A stretch of DNA of 11,309 nt from Rhodothermales bacterium (GCA_030833605.1 JAURGV010000058.1:1-11309), one strand, 5' to 3'; positions 1 through 7,445 are shown, counted from the stretch's first letter. Numbers and translations: made by a program. Notes: generated by a model not told the origin, from the sequence alone.

Positions 1-468
1 GAGGGGCTGTCCGTAGGCATCCGTGGGGAGAACCATGGTATCCCCTAACGAATCGACTGTATTGGTTTGCTGAAGCGTGGACTTGGCCTGTTGAACAGCC
101 GTGTACCCCACAGTCATAGCCAAAATAAGCACCAGACTTATGGAGGATGTCAAAACGGCAGCGCGTCCGAGCCGCTGCACCAACACCGCTTCTGACCGAT
201 CCTGTCGAATCAATTCGCCTGCAACGCGTTTTCGGACCTGATCCTGAACACTTTCTTCGTTAGGATGTCTACACCCGTAGGAACACAACATGCTTCGTGT
301 CTGGCATAAACAACGCGCATGTTTGGCCAATTCAGGATTGGCTTCTAGATATTCTTCAAAGGCAGCGCGAACGGCATGATCCATAGTGCCGTCGACGTAC
401 TCACAAAGGAGTTCGTCGAGTTGCTCATCTGAATGTTCTGAATAATCTGGGTGGTAACCGTCTGGCAT
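1..468 (-). CDS. Membrane-anchored anti-sigma factor (partial, runs off left edge)
   Basis: The frame is open from the ATG at 468 to the window edge, giving 156 residues and no stop. Residues about 15-62 look like an anti-sigma N-terminal domain, with LCEYVDGTMD then FEEYLEANPELAKH, the pattern that normally carries the HxxxCxxC zinc site. Here the expected His/Cys/Cys positions read Y40, N44 and L47, so the classical zinc site is missing. A separate Cys/His cluster follows (H50, C53, C55, C62, C66, H68). One membrane segment lies at about 103-125 (AAVLTSSISLVLILAMTVGY), so the N-terminus would be cytoplasmic and the lost C-terminus extracytoplasmic. It lies downstream of the ECF sigma gene in the same direction, and the inferred role is to sequester that sigma factor. 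A TTG at 480, in frame and about 6 nt after AGGA, is an alternative start. Confidence 0.75.
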   Translation of the reverse strand, partial: MPDGYHPDYSEHSDEQLDELLCEYVDGTMDHAVRAAFEEYLEANPELAKHARCLCQTRSMLCSYGCRHPNEESVQDQVRKRVAGELIRQDRSEAVLVQRLGRAAVLTSSISLVLILAMTVGYTAVQQAKSTLQQTNTVDSLGDTMVLPTDAYGQPL

Positions 469-589
469 AAGCGACAGCAAAGTGATTCCTTTCCCAATCT
501 CAACACTTGTCTGAAAAGAAGGTTCTCAATTCCGATTAAGATTCACAGTTGGATTTTTCGATGTTAGGCTAGAGCTCCTGCGCACTTGT

Positions 590-630
590 ATAAAAAAATA
601 GTGGTCCGGTGGCTTTAGCCACCGGACCAC
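590..630 (-). terminator. Rho-independent terminator after the ECF sigma gene
   Basis: A perfect 13-bp stem, GTGGTCCGGTGGC (601-613) with its exact complement at 618-630, closes a 4-base TTTA loop. Read on the minus strand, the stem is followed at once by TATTTTTTTATA. This is the classic intrinsic terminator layout for transcription leaving the ECF sigma gene, whose stop codon is about 65 nt upstream. It would separate the sigma gene from the downstream anti-sigma gene or reduce read-through into it. The rest of the 469-694 gap shows no promoter I can support. Confidence 0.85.
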
Positions 631-694
631 ACGATTCTCGCCGCCAATGTGCTTCATTTTGGCACGGTTGGGGGCATTTCCAGGCTTAACGAAC

Positions 695-1390
695 TTAGTC
701 CGAAAGCGGTGAATAAACTTCTTTTAGCAAACTTTGCAGCTTGGTACGACCGCGATTAATACGGCTTTTTACGGTACCCATGGGCAAACCAGTAATGTCC
801 GCAATTTCCTCGTAAGCCAACTGCTGAACGTCACGCAAAACCACTACCTCACGAAATTCCTCTGGAATCTGGCGCAAAGCTTCTTGAATGAAGAAGTCCT
901 GAATGGTCGACTCAGTGTGCTTGTCGGGGCTAAACGTTTCGTCTGGAATCTCTACTTCGTACTCTTCGTCATCCCGGTTTACGGATTGCAACGAGTACAA
1001 ACGACGACGTTTGCGTTTGCGGTATTCCGAACGCGCCAAGTTACCCGCAATGGTATATAACCACGTGGAGTATTTAGCAATTCGACGATAAGAATGCCTG
1101 TTACGATATACACGAAGGAAGGTCTCTTGAAGGAGGTCTTCGCACTCCTTCATGTCGCCTAAAAATCGATAGATGTAGTTAGTGAGCGGATCTTTATATC
1201 GACTCACTAAAATATCAAATGCCTCGACCGTTCCCATCTGAAATTGGGACATGAGGTCTTCGTCACTCATTTGATTGAGAGCTTCAAAATGCCGGTTGTT
1301 TGGATTGATGTTTCCCAACAATCCAAATTCCGACGCCTTCACCGTAAGCGTACGCTTCTTGAGCTTTCCTGCGTTTTCGGTGTCAATCAT
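695..1390 (-). CDS. ECF-type RNA polymerase sigma factor (sigma-24/RpoE-like)
   Basis: This 231-residue protein directs RNA polymerase to a dedicated promoter set. The sigma region 2 domain covers about 60-130 (FDILVSRYKDPLTNYIYRFL, then DLLQETFLRVYR at 85-96 and STWLYTIAGNLARSEYRKRK). The region 4 helix-turn-helix covers about 168-222 (IPEEFREVVVLRD, then YEEIADITGLPMGTVKSRI). An acidic linker (DDEEYEVEIPDE) joins them and there is no region 3, as expected for ECF factors. The first 40 or so residues are an extra N-terminal extension. M41 (MSDEDL) would give a more usual ECF length, so the start is uncertain; no Shine-Dalgarno sequence decides it. The anti-sigma gene follows in the same direction past the terminator at 590-630, which suggests a cognate pair. 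The target regulon cannot be read from this window. Confidence 0.92.
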   Translation of the reverse strand: MIDTENAGKLKKRTLTVKASEFGLLGNINPNNRHFEALNQMSDEDLMSQFQMGTVEAFDILVSRYKDPLTNYIYRFLGDMKECEDLLQETFLRVYRNRHSYRRIAKYSTWLYTIAGNLARSEYRKRKRRRLYSLQSVNRDDEEYEVEIPDETFSPDKHTESTIQDFFIQEALRQIPEEFREVVVLRDVQQLAYEEIADITGLPMGTVKSRINRGRTKLQSLLKEVYSPLSD

Positions 1391-1493
1391 AGTTTATAGG
1401 TAATCTACGGGATCTCTCCCGACTAAAATTCGTAAGTACCAGCAACGTGACAAGATGTCTGCCTTTATAACGTTTTGAATTGTGGTGTTATTG

Positions 1494-1513
1494 TTAATTC
1501 GTCTCCGAATTAA
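1494..1513. repeat. Perfect 8-bp inverted repeat between holA and the ECF sigma gene
   Basis: TTAATTCG at 1494-1501 is repeated in inverted form as CGAATTAA at 1506-1513, around a 4-base spacer. It lies about 25 nt past the holA stop and about 100 nt before the ECF sigma start. It has no T-tract on the minus strand and the stem is AT-rich, so it would be a poor terminator. An operator for the sigma gene is the alternative, which I cannot confirm. The rest of the 1391-1537 gap shows no clear promoter. Confidence 0.35.
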
Positions 1514-1537
1514 TCAAAATAATCCCAATCCGTCGTT

Positions 1538-2482
1538 TCAGGATGCCAAAATCCGGCGGAACAACAGGTCGAGTATCAACCGGTTACTTCGCTGGCTACC
1601 CCCTTTTAACTCGTAATCTGCCGCTAATAGGCTAGAAAGCGCATTATCGAGGGCTCTTTTGTCATATCGTCGCAAGGACGCAAGATACTCCTTTAAAAAA
1701 TAGGGTGAAACCCCAATGGCGGATGCCATCTTATTTTCGGGAACTCGCTGACCCTGCAATCCTGTCAGTTGCCACAGTTTTATAAAGAACGATGTCAGGA
1801 CAGAAACGATGCGATTTGCTTCCGCGCTGCTCGATGAAGACTGCTGCAACAATCGTTCCATTATGCGCATGGCCTCGTCTAGGCGCTTTTCGCCGACCAC
1901 CCGTTGCAATTCGAAGACATTAAACTCCCTGGTCTGACCACTCGCCTGCACAACGTCTTCGGCTCGAAGAACTTCACGTTCCCCCACAAAGGCAGACAGT
2001 TTCCCTAGCTCAGCCGATACTGCAGACAAGGAAGGGCCGACATAGTCGGACAACATATGGACGGCCTTAGGCTCGATAGCGAACCCTTTTTCCTTGGCTA
2101 GTTGCTCAATCCAAGGCGCCAACTGATTGGGGTACAACGCCTTAAACTCCATAGCGATTCCACCCTCTTTGAGTGCTCGGTAGGGGTGGCGGCTAAGATT
2201 AGGCTTACCCGAACACACCAAAAAAACAACACAGGCTGGGTTATGCTGGTCTGACAACAGCTTAAACACGCCGTTGTCTTTCATTTTATCGAAGTCTCTA
2301 ATCACAACAACCCGTCTCGTGGCCATCATCGGAAATGCCCTGCACGCACTGAGCGCTGCTTGGGCATCCACTTCCGAACCATATAAAACGTCCAGGTTGA
2401 AGTCTTTTTCGTGCGGAGCCAGTGCTTTGCTCAACAGCAACTCTTGAAGACTATCAATAAAGTAGCGCTCCTCACCGTACAT
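1538..2482 (-). CDS. holA: DNA polymerase III delta subunit (clamp-loader subunit)
   Basis: The delta subunit opens the beta sliding clamp within the clamp-loader complex during chromosome replication. The 314 residues from the ATG at 2482 carry the family's opening motif (YGEERYFIDSLQELLL), a degenerate AAA+ fold (VVVIRDFDKMK; VVFLVCSGKP), a lid region (LAKEKGFAIEPKAVHMLSDYVG) and the C-terminal collar helices (REFNVFELQRVVGEKRLDEAMRIMERLL; SPYFLKEYLASLRRYDKRALDNAL). The ATG is probably not the true start. The frame stays open upstream to a TAA at 2567-2569 and encodes SDFESGHFEPLYL just before MYGEE, which matches the strand that normally precedes this motif. That upstream stretch has no ATG, GTG or TTG. 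The likely true start near 2527-2560 would overlap or abut the end of der, which suggests translational coupling. Confidence 0.9.
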   Translation of the reverse strand: MYGEERYFIDSLQELLLSKALAPHEKDFNLDVLYGSEVDAQAALSACRAFPMMATRRVVVIRDFDKMKDNGVFKLLSDQHNPACVVFLVCSGKPNLSRHPYRALKEGGIAMEFKALYPNQLAPWIEQLAKEKGFAIEPKAVHMLSDYVGPSLSAVSAELGKLSAFVGEREVLRAEDVVQASGQTREFNVFELQRVVGEKRLDEAMRIMERLLQQSSSSSAEANRIVSVLTSFFIKLWQLTGLQGQRVPENKMASAIGVSPYFLKEYLASLRRYDKRALDNALSSLLAADYELKGGSQRSNRLILDLLFRRILAS

Positions 2483-2556
2483 CAGATAGAGGGGCTCAAA
2501 GTGACCGGATTCAAAATCCGATCGAATACTGCTATAGGAATGTTTTGCTGCCGTAA

Positions 2557-3858
2557 CTATTTCTGTTTAAAGACCATTTTGATCGGGACGCCTTCAAATC
2601 CAAACCAAATGCGAAGCTGTTTTTCTAAATAGCGTTGGTACGATTCGGCAATCCCTTTGGCATAATTGGAAAAGAAATTGAACACGGGAGGCGCCGTTCG
2701 TACTTGCGTTACGTATTTAATTTTAACCCGCTGGTTGCGGTACAGCGGTGGGGCGTGACGTTCGGTAACAACGGCCAAAAAATCGTTCAATTCCGACGTA
2801 GAAATGCGTTTGTTACGCTCGGCTTCGACGTGCAGCACTTTATCCAATAGTTTATGGACGCGTTGCTTGGTATGCGCGGAAATGGTAATAACCGGGATGT
2901 ACTCGAGAGTTTTCAAGCGTTCCGCGATTCGTTCTTCGTACTCTTTTACGGAATTGGTTTCCTTCTCGATCAAATCCCATTTGTTGATCGCAATGACCAA
3001 CCCTTTTTTCATTTTTTCGGCTTGCGACAACACCTTAATGTCTTGCGACTCAAGGGGTTCGGTGGCATCGAGTAGCAAAACGGCTACATCGCACGACTCA
3101 ATCGCTCGCTCGGTGCGCAAATACGCGTAAAACTCTACGTTTTCCTTCACGCGGGCCCGTTTTCGAAGTCCAGCCGTATCGACCAAAACCAACTCTCGAC
3201 CATGATATTTCATGGTGGAATCAATCGAATCTCTTGTGGTGCCGCTAATTTCGGTGACAATAGATCGCTCCGTGCCCAATAGCGCGTTGGTCAACGAGGA
3301 TTTACCCACATTCGGGCGGCCAATAATTGCAATTCGAGTGTTGCTGTTTTCTTCAACGGGCTCTTCTTCTGGAAGCAGTTCAACTACGGCATCCAATAAG
3401 TCGCCGGTGCCCATGCCATTGATGGAGCTCAGTGCATACACATGCTCGAAGCCCAGTTCATACAACGCGTGTGCATCCCAACGACGTTCGTCGTTATCGG
3501 CTTTATTACCAATCACCAAAACAGGCCGGTCTGACTTACGAAGCACATCGGCCATTTCCTGATCCAAATCCGTTACGCCGGTGGTTACGTCGTTCACAAA
3601 TAAGATCATATCGGCTTCTTCGATCGCCAAATGAACCTGTTCACGGATCGCTGCCTCAAATCGATCGGCCGAGTTGGACACAAATCCACCCGTGTCCACA
3701 ATTGAAAAAACGCGTCCACCCCACTCCACATGTCCATAAATTCGATCCCGGGTTACGCCAGGTTCGTCATGAACAATAGAAGTACGAGCTTCGGTGAGAC
3801 GATTAAAAAACGTGGACTTCCCGACATTGGGGCGTCCAACAATTGCGACTAAAGGCAT
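2557..3858 (-). CDS. der: Ribosome-assembly GTPase Der (EngA), tandem GTPase domains
   Basis: Der is a GTPase needed for maturation of the 50S ribosomal subunit. The protein is 433 residues, close to the usual 440 or so. GTPase domain 1 has GRPNVGKS at 8-15, DTGG at 55-58 and NKAD at 118-121. Domain 2 has GRPNVGKS at 180-187, DTAG at 227-230 followed by LRKRARVKENVEFYA, and NKWD at 292-295. The C-terminal KH-like RNA-binding domain covers about 350-433 and includes APPVFNFFSNY and IWFGFEGVPIKMVF. I chose the ATG at 3858 because MPLVAIVGRPNVGKS is the standard N-terminus. A longer frame from 4035 would add 59 atypical residues overlapping the upstream gene. The stop is TAG. It sits 64 nt after the EcsC-family gene and is closely coupled to holA downstream. 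Confidence 0.97.
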   Translation of the reverse strand: MPLVAIVGRPNVGKSTFFNRLTEARTSIVHDEPGVTRDRIYGHVEWGGRVFSIVDTGGFVSNSADRFEAAIREQVHLAIEEADMILFVNDVTTGVTDLDQEMADVLRKSDRPVLVIGNKADNDERRWDAHALYELGFEHVYALSSINGMGTGDLLDAVVELLPEEEPVEENSNTRIAIIGRPNVGKSSLTNALLGTERSIVTEISGTTRDSIDSTMKYHGRELVLVDTAGLRKRARVKENVEFYAYLRTERAIESCDVAVLLLDATEPLESQDIKVLSQAEKMKKGLVIAINKWDLIEKETNSVKEYEERIAERLKTLEYIPVITISAHTKQRVHKLLDKVLHVEAERNKRISTSELNDFLAVVTERHAPPLYRNQRVKIKYVTQVRTAPPVFNFFSNYAKGIAESYQRYLEKQLRIWFGFEGVPIKMVFKQK

Positions 3859-3922
3859 TCGAGTTCGGTACAGATGTAGGCACGCGGCCCCTTTGATTGA
3901 TCGCAGGGGACAATAAGGAGCA

Positions 3923-4738
3923 CTACATGCGCTCCTTACGCTCAATATACAGCGCGCGGAACAGCATATACGCCGTCTCTGCCGTTTCGGTTGTGAACCA
4001 ATAGTTGATTCCGGCCCCAATTGCGGCTCCAGCAATAGGAATTAACTGTGCAATTTTCCGTCCGGCAATGTTTTTGGCTATTTCGCGGGGAAGATGTCGG
4101 TTTTGATCCCTGAACGTTCCGCTTACTCTTCCTCTATAATCTGACGCGTGGGCAACGGCTGCCGCAGCCACTGTGATTTCTCTCAAGGAATCGTTTTTTG
4201 ACTCTCGTGAACCCGAAGCGGCTACGTTAAATATGGAAAGAACCAATGGTCCAAATTGTGGACTGCTCACGTCAAACCCGTAGGAAGCACCAATTTGCTG
4301 AATGAGACGGAGATTGATTCCAAACAAAAGCGGGATATCTGCAGCAATCAGCACAGCGCCGCCTAAACCCGTTCCACCGCCTTCAACAGCGGCCAAAATA
4401 GCGTTTTCGGAAAAATAGCTTTTGGATAGAACGTCTAGTTTGGTCAGATCTGCATTCTGGAGTTCAGCAATGGAGCTAACTTCGATTCCTTGTTTTTTGG
4501 CACCTTTTAGCACCTCTGACGGATCGTAGGTCCACGTAGAACCTTCATTCAGAACGGAAAGAAACTGCGAAACAGCTTTGTCGACTTGGTCGATGATTTC
4601 GTTAGGAACCACTCGTTCAATGACCCAATCCATGGGAGCCATCGCCCAATTCATGGCCTGAGCCACCAAGGAGACATCTCCGTGCTGCCATTTTTCGATT
4701 TCACGTTGAACGCTTCGTTCGTACTCACTCAATCGCAT
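3923..4738 (-). CDS. EcsC-family protein
   Basis: The 271 residues resemble the EcsC family, named after the third gene of the Bacillus ecsABC locus; its biochemical role is not settled. Visible hallmarks are the opening YERSVQREIEKWQ, a central glycine-rich amphipathic stretch (AAVEGGGTGLGGAVLIAADIPLLFGINLRLIQQIG, about 112-147) with GASYGFD following, and a C-terminal hydrophobic glycine segment (IAGRKIAQLIPIAGAAIGAGINYWF). It then has TAETAYMLFRALYIERK, typical of the family's end. The hydrophobic segments suggest membrane association but not a classic polytopic protein. It lies 60 nt after the response regulator gene and 64 nt before der, all in one direction, so co-transcription is plausible. 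The stop is TAG. Family assignment is by motif memory, and function is not inferred. Confidence 0.8.
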   Translation of the reverse strand: MRLSEYERSVQREIEKWQHGDVSLVAQAMNWAMAPMDWVIERVVPNEIIDQVDKAVSQFLSVLNEGSTWTYDPSEVLKGAKKQGIEVSSIAELQNADLTKLDVLSKSYFSENAILAAVEGGGTGLGGAVLIAADIPLLFGINLRLIQQIGASYGFDVSSPQFGPLVLSIFNVAASGSRESKNDSLREITVAAAAVAHASDYRGRVSGTFRDQNRHLPREIAKNIAGRKIAQLIPIAGAAIGAGINYWFTTETAETAYMLFRALYIERKERM

Positions 4739-4741
4739 AGT

Positions 4742-4767
4742 GCGCTCCAGTTAAATTATCTGAGCGC
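4742..4767. repeat. Short inverted repeat GCGCTC/GAGCGC in the regulator-EcsC gap
   Basis: GCGCTC at 4742-4747 and GAGCGC at 4762-4767 are exact inverted copies 14 bases apart, in the 60-nt gap just ahead of the EcsC-family start. There is no adjacent T-tract, so a terminator is unlikely. It could be a weak operator or chance. Confidence 0.2.
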
Positions 4768-4798
4768 GTTGTCGTTACAAGAGAGCAAGGCGCCGCCG

Positions 4799-6289
4799 TT
4801 AGTCCATCATGTCGAACTTACGAAGCAATCGGTACATGGTTGCCCTTCCGATTCCCAATTCAACAGCTGCACGATCGACGTTTTGATCACACAAGCGATA
4901 AGCTCGCTCAACAGCCCGTTGCTTGAGTTCTTCGAGTGAGCGGATTCCGCCATCTTCATCTTCCAACGAAATTTCTTCGTCATCTTCCATGGAAGAAGGA
5001 GAAGAAGCCGTAACCGATCGAGTATCTGCCGGCGTTGGCTCGTTGTATTGATGCGTAAATTTGGTTTCTGCCGCCTGCGCTAGAGTCATTCTTTCGGACC
5101 ATGGCGAGATATTCGTTAGGTCTGTAATCATAAGGTCAGCAGCGGATACTTCAGCCGAATCGCTCAACAATATGGCGCGTTCGATAGCGCTTTTGAGTTC
5201 GCGGATGTTACCGGGCCATGTGTGGTTTGCAATGGCGCGTCGGGCTTCCGTCGATAATTTTTTGCCTTTGAATTCAGGATGCGACTTGGTGTACTCCCGG
5301 AAGAAGTAATTCGATAGCAGTAACAAGTCTTGACCGCGCTCCCTAAGTGGAGGAAGGGGTACAGGGAACTGAAATAGACGGTAGTACAGATCCTCTCTGA
5401 ACTTATGCTCATGAATCATTTTGACTACGTCTTTATTGGTCGCACTAATAACGCGAGCACTAAAGTCGATGGTTTCACTTCCGCCAACTCGTGTAATTTC
5501 CCCTTCTTGCAATGCTCTAAGAAGTTTTGCCTGAAGGTCCAGATCCAGCTCACCGATTTCGTCGAGGAAAATGGTCCCTCCGTCGGCTTGCTCAAATTTT
5601 CCAATTTTCCGGGCATGTGCACCTGTAAACGATCCCTTTTCATGGCCGAAAAACTAGCTTTCCATGAGGTCACGTGGGATAGCAGCGCAGTTGACGACAA
5701 CGAATGGTCCCCGTTTACGACCGGAAGCATAGTGAATAGCTTTTGCAACGAGCTCCTTTCCCGTTCCACTTTCACCTTGAATAGCGACTGTGAGGTCTCC
5801 ACGTGTCGCTTTGTCAATCATCCGAAATACGTGTTGAATGGCCGGTGACTCACCAATCATACCTCCGACTTGATATTTCTCGGTGACTTCGGTTCGTAGG
5901 GTTTCGACTTCGCGTTCCAAGGATACTTTCTCAAGCACATTGCGAACAATGGAGTCGAGCTTAACCAAGTCGTCCTGGCCTTTCGTGATATAGTCGTAGG
6001 CGCCGATTTTCATCGCTTCTACCGCTGTATCGATAACCCCTTGGGCCGAAACCATAATGACAGGAATTTCCGGGTGCCTCGTTATGGTTTGGCGCAATAC
6101 TTCTACGCCATCTATTCCGGGCATCATGATGTCCAGCAGCATCAAATCCGGCTTTTCGTCGAGACTTTTTAGCACCTCTTCGCCGGAATTAAACACTTTT
6201 ACGTGGTAATTCGCATTTTTATCGAGCCGGTAGCTAAGCATACGAGCATAGTGCCGGTCGTCGTCGACCACAAAGATGCGATAATTCAT
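4799..6289 (-). pseudogene. Sigma-54-dependent NtrC-type response regulator interrupted by an in-frame amber codon
   Basis: The intact frame would give 496 residues with the full NtrC architecture. The receiver domain (about 1-120) has D9-D11, phospho-acceptor D53 in LLDIMMPGIDG, S81 and K103. The AAA+ domain (about 142-375) has Walker A GESGTGKE at 172-179, a GSFTGA loop at 219-224, and Walker B GGTIFLDEIGEL. The C-terminal Fis-type helix-turn-helix (about 452-496) has RAAVELGIGRATMYRLLRKF. Codon 212 is TAG (5654-5656). It replaces the Glu of the usual ESELFGHEKG motif, so DLMES is followed by stop and then FFGHEKGSFTGA in the same frame. Reading frame and motifs continue perfectly on both sides, so a single base change (for example GAG to TAG) explains it. 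The 211-residue product would keep the receiver but lose the ATPase core and DNA binding. No sensor kinase gene is visible nearby. The alternatives are a real recent nonsense mutation or a sequencing error. Confidence 0.9.
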
Positions 6290-6440
6290 TGACGTTGTCC
6301 CTAGAAAATTCAGTTACGAAGGAGTTCATTGGCATTTCTTGCCCTGCGAACGTGCTTGGCGAAGAGAGTCCACTCCTTTTATCGGGCGCAACAGCCGAAT
6401 CTTAAGGGAATTTTATCAAAATGAGACGAGGCACAAGAGG

Positions 6441-7253
6441 CTACAGAAGCCATAGGCCGATACCACCGGCAATAAAGCAATAAAAAGCGAAGTATTGCAG
6501 TTGGCCTCGTCTAACAAAGTTGAGTACCAAGCGGATGGCCACGATGCCGGAAAAGAAGGCGACGGCCGTTCCAAGCAGTAAAACTCCCCAATTAGCAGCT
6601 GCTGATTGGGAGAGGGCCTCACTCACCTTAAAAATGGTAGCACCGACTACAACCGGCATTAGCATTAAAAAGGAGAAATCGGCCGCTTCTTCAGGCTCGA
6701 CATTTTGGTATAGCGCGGCACAAATGGTCGATCCCGATCTAGAAATCCCAGGTATCATGGCCAGTGCTTGAGCAAAGCCGATGACGATACTTTTCGGGGC
6801 CGTTATCCGGCCATTGGGCGAAGGCCTAAATTTGGTTAGCAGCAGCAGCGTTCCGGTGACCAGTAGCATGCCTGCCGCCAAGCGAGGCGATCCAAAAGCT
6901 TCTTCGATTTGGGAGCCCCACACGGCATACACCAAAAATGTAGGCACCATGGTGATTAGAATATGGACGCCTAAACGAAACTGTTGGTCGTCTTTGTAAG
7001 CGGCACCCAACTGACGGGGATGTACGGCTTGTTTGAGGAATCCAACAATCAATCGACTGATCTTTTCTCGGTAGACCCACAAAACACTCATAATCGTTCC
7101 AAAATGGACCATCACCTCAAATAAAACACCCGCATTGGCACTATCCAGTCCTAAAATATGCTGGCCCAGAACTAAATGACCGGATGAAGACACCGGAAGA
7201 AATTCAGTGAGGCCTTGAACTAGACCCAATAAAATAGATTCCCACCAAGACAT
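6441..7253 (-). CDS. uppP: Undecaprenyl-diphosphatase (UppP/BacA)
   Basis: This integral membrane phosphatase converts undecaprenyl diphosphate to the monophosphate, recycling the lipid carrier for peptidoglycan and other envelope polymers. Its activity confers bacitracin resistance when raised. At 270 residues it has the usual length. The two family motifs are clear: QGLTEFLPVSSSGH (Q13 to H26, with E17) and PGISRSGST (168-176, with R172). Several hydrophobic helices fill the rest, for example LLVTGTLLLLT, FLMLMPVVVGATIF, VLLLGTAVAFFSGIVAI and YFAFYCFIAGGIGLWLL. The start ATG gives MSWWESILLGLVQGLTE, the standard N-terminus. No strong Shine-Dalgarno sequence precedes it. The stop is TAG, and a 151-nt gap follows before the response regulator. 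That gap contains no gene or terminator I can support. Confidence 0.97.
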   Translation of the reverse strand: MSWWESILLGLVQGLTEFLPVSSSGHLVLGQHILGLDSANAGVLFEVMVHFGTIMSVLWVYREKISRLIVGFLKQAVHPRQLGAAYKDDQQFRLGVHILITMVPTFLVYAVWGSQIEEAFGSPRLAAGMLLVTGTLLLLTKFRPSPNGRITAPKSIVIGFAQALAMIPGISRSGSTICAALYQNVEPEEAADFSFLMLMPVVVGATIFKVSEALSQSAAANWGVLLLGTAVAFFSGIVAIRLVLNFVRRGQLQYFAFYCFIAGGIGLWLL

Positions 7254-7354
7254 AGAGGTGTGTACCGTGCTGATTTCAAATGGGGTAGGGCCTGCGCCAA
7301 ACCTGCGTTAAAGTACAAACTGGATGGTGCAAGGTTGTTCTTTGGTTGTAGAGA

Positions 7355-7383
7355 TTGAAGGAAAAACATTTGCCCTGTTTATT
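7355..7383 (+). promoter_or_regulatory. Possible promoter for nirK
   Basis: TTGAAG (7355-7360) and TTTATT (7378-7383) are separated by 17 bases, each matching a sigma-70 box at 4 of 6 positions. The predicted start would fall inside the palindrome at 7381-7406. In Bacteroidota-like organisms the primary promoter consensus may differ, so this is tentative. Confidence 0.25.
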
Positions 7384-7406
7384 TTAGGACAAATTTGTCT
7401 TAAAAT
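7381..7406 (+). promoter_or_regulatory. Near-perfect 26-bp palindrome upstream of nirK, candidate operator
   Basis: The sequence ATTTTAGGACAAA followed directly by TTTGTCTTAAAAT is a 26-bp palindrome with one mismatched pair (G7387 against T7400). It has no spacer, so it fits a dimeric DNA-binding protein better than an RNA hairpin. It ends 39 nt before the nirK start codon. Nitrite reductase genes are commonly controlled by NO- or oxygen-responsive repressors or activators such as Rrf2/NsrR or Crp/FNR types. The core GACAAATTTGTC is not the FNR consensus, so an Rrf2-like or other dimeric regulator is a guess. The divergent uppP start is about 128 nt away on the other side. Confidence 0.5.
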
Positions 7407-7445
7407 GGAAAGTAAGCTTTCTCCACGTTACGCACGGATTCTATT

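Noticed and set aside
734..1091. Plus-strand open frames across the ECF sigma gene
   Set aside because: They are antisense shadows of clear sigma region 2 and 4 coding sequence and show no family features.
2635..3779. Plus-strand open frames across der
   Set aside because: They lie opposite well-conserved GTPase motifs and look like random antisense translation.
3859..4035. N-terminal extension of der starting at 4035
   Set aside because: The 59 extra residues overlap the EcsC-family gene, are rich in Cys and Arg, and precede the standard MPLVAIVGRPNVGKS start at 3858.
4799..5512. Separate gene starting at 5512 for the C-terminal part of the response regulator
   Set aside because: The apparent start is a TTG codon for a conserved internal Leu (ALQEGE) within the AAA+ domain; it is the downstream half of the interrupted gene.
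5654..5656. TAG as a recoded sense codon in the response regulator
   Set aside because: TAG serves as the ordinary stop of at least four other genes here, so general recoding is not supported; nonsense mutation or sequence error is simpler.
6329..6345. Sigma-54-like promoter TTGGCATTTCTTGCC upstream of the response regulator
   Set aside because: The GG-to-GC spacing is two bases too short and the orientation points towards uppP, antisense to it.
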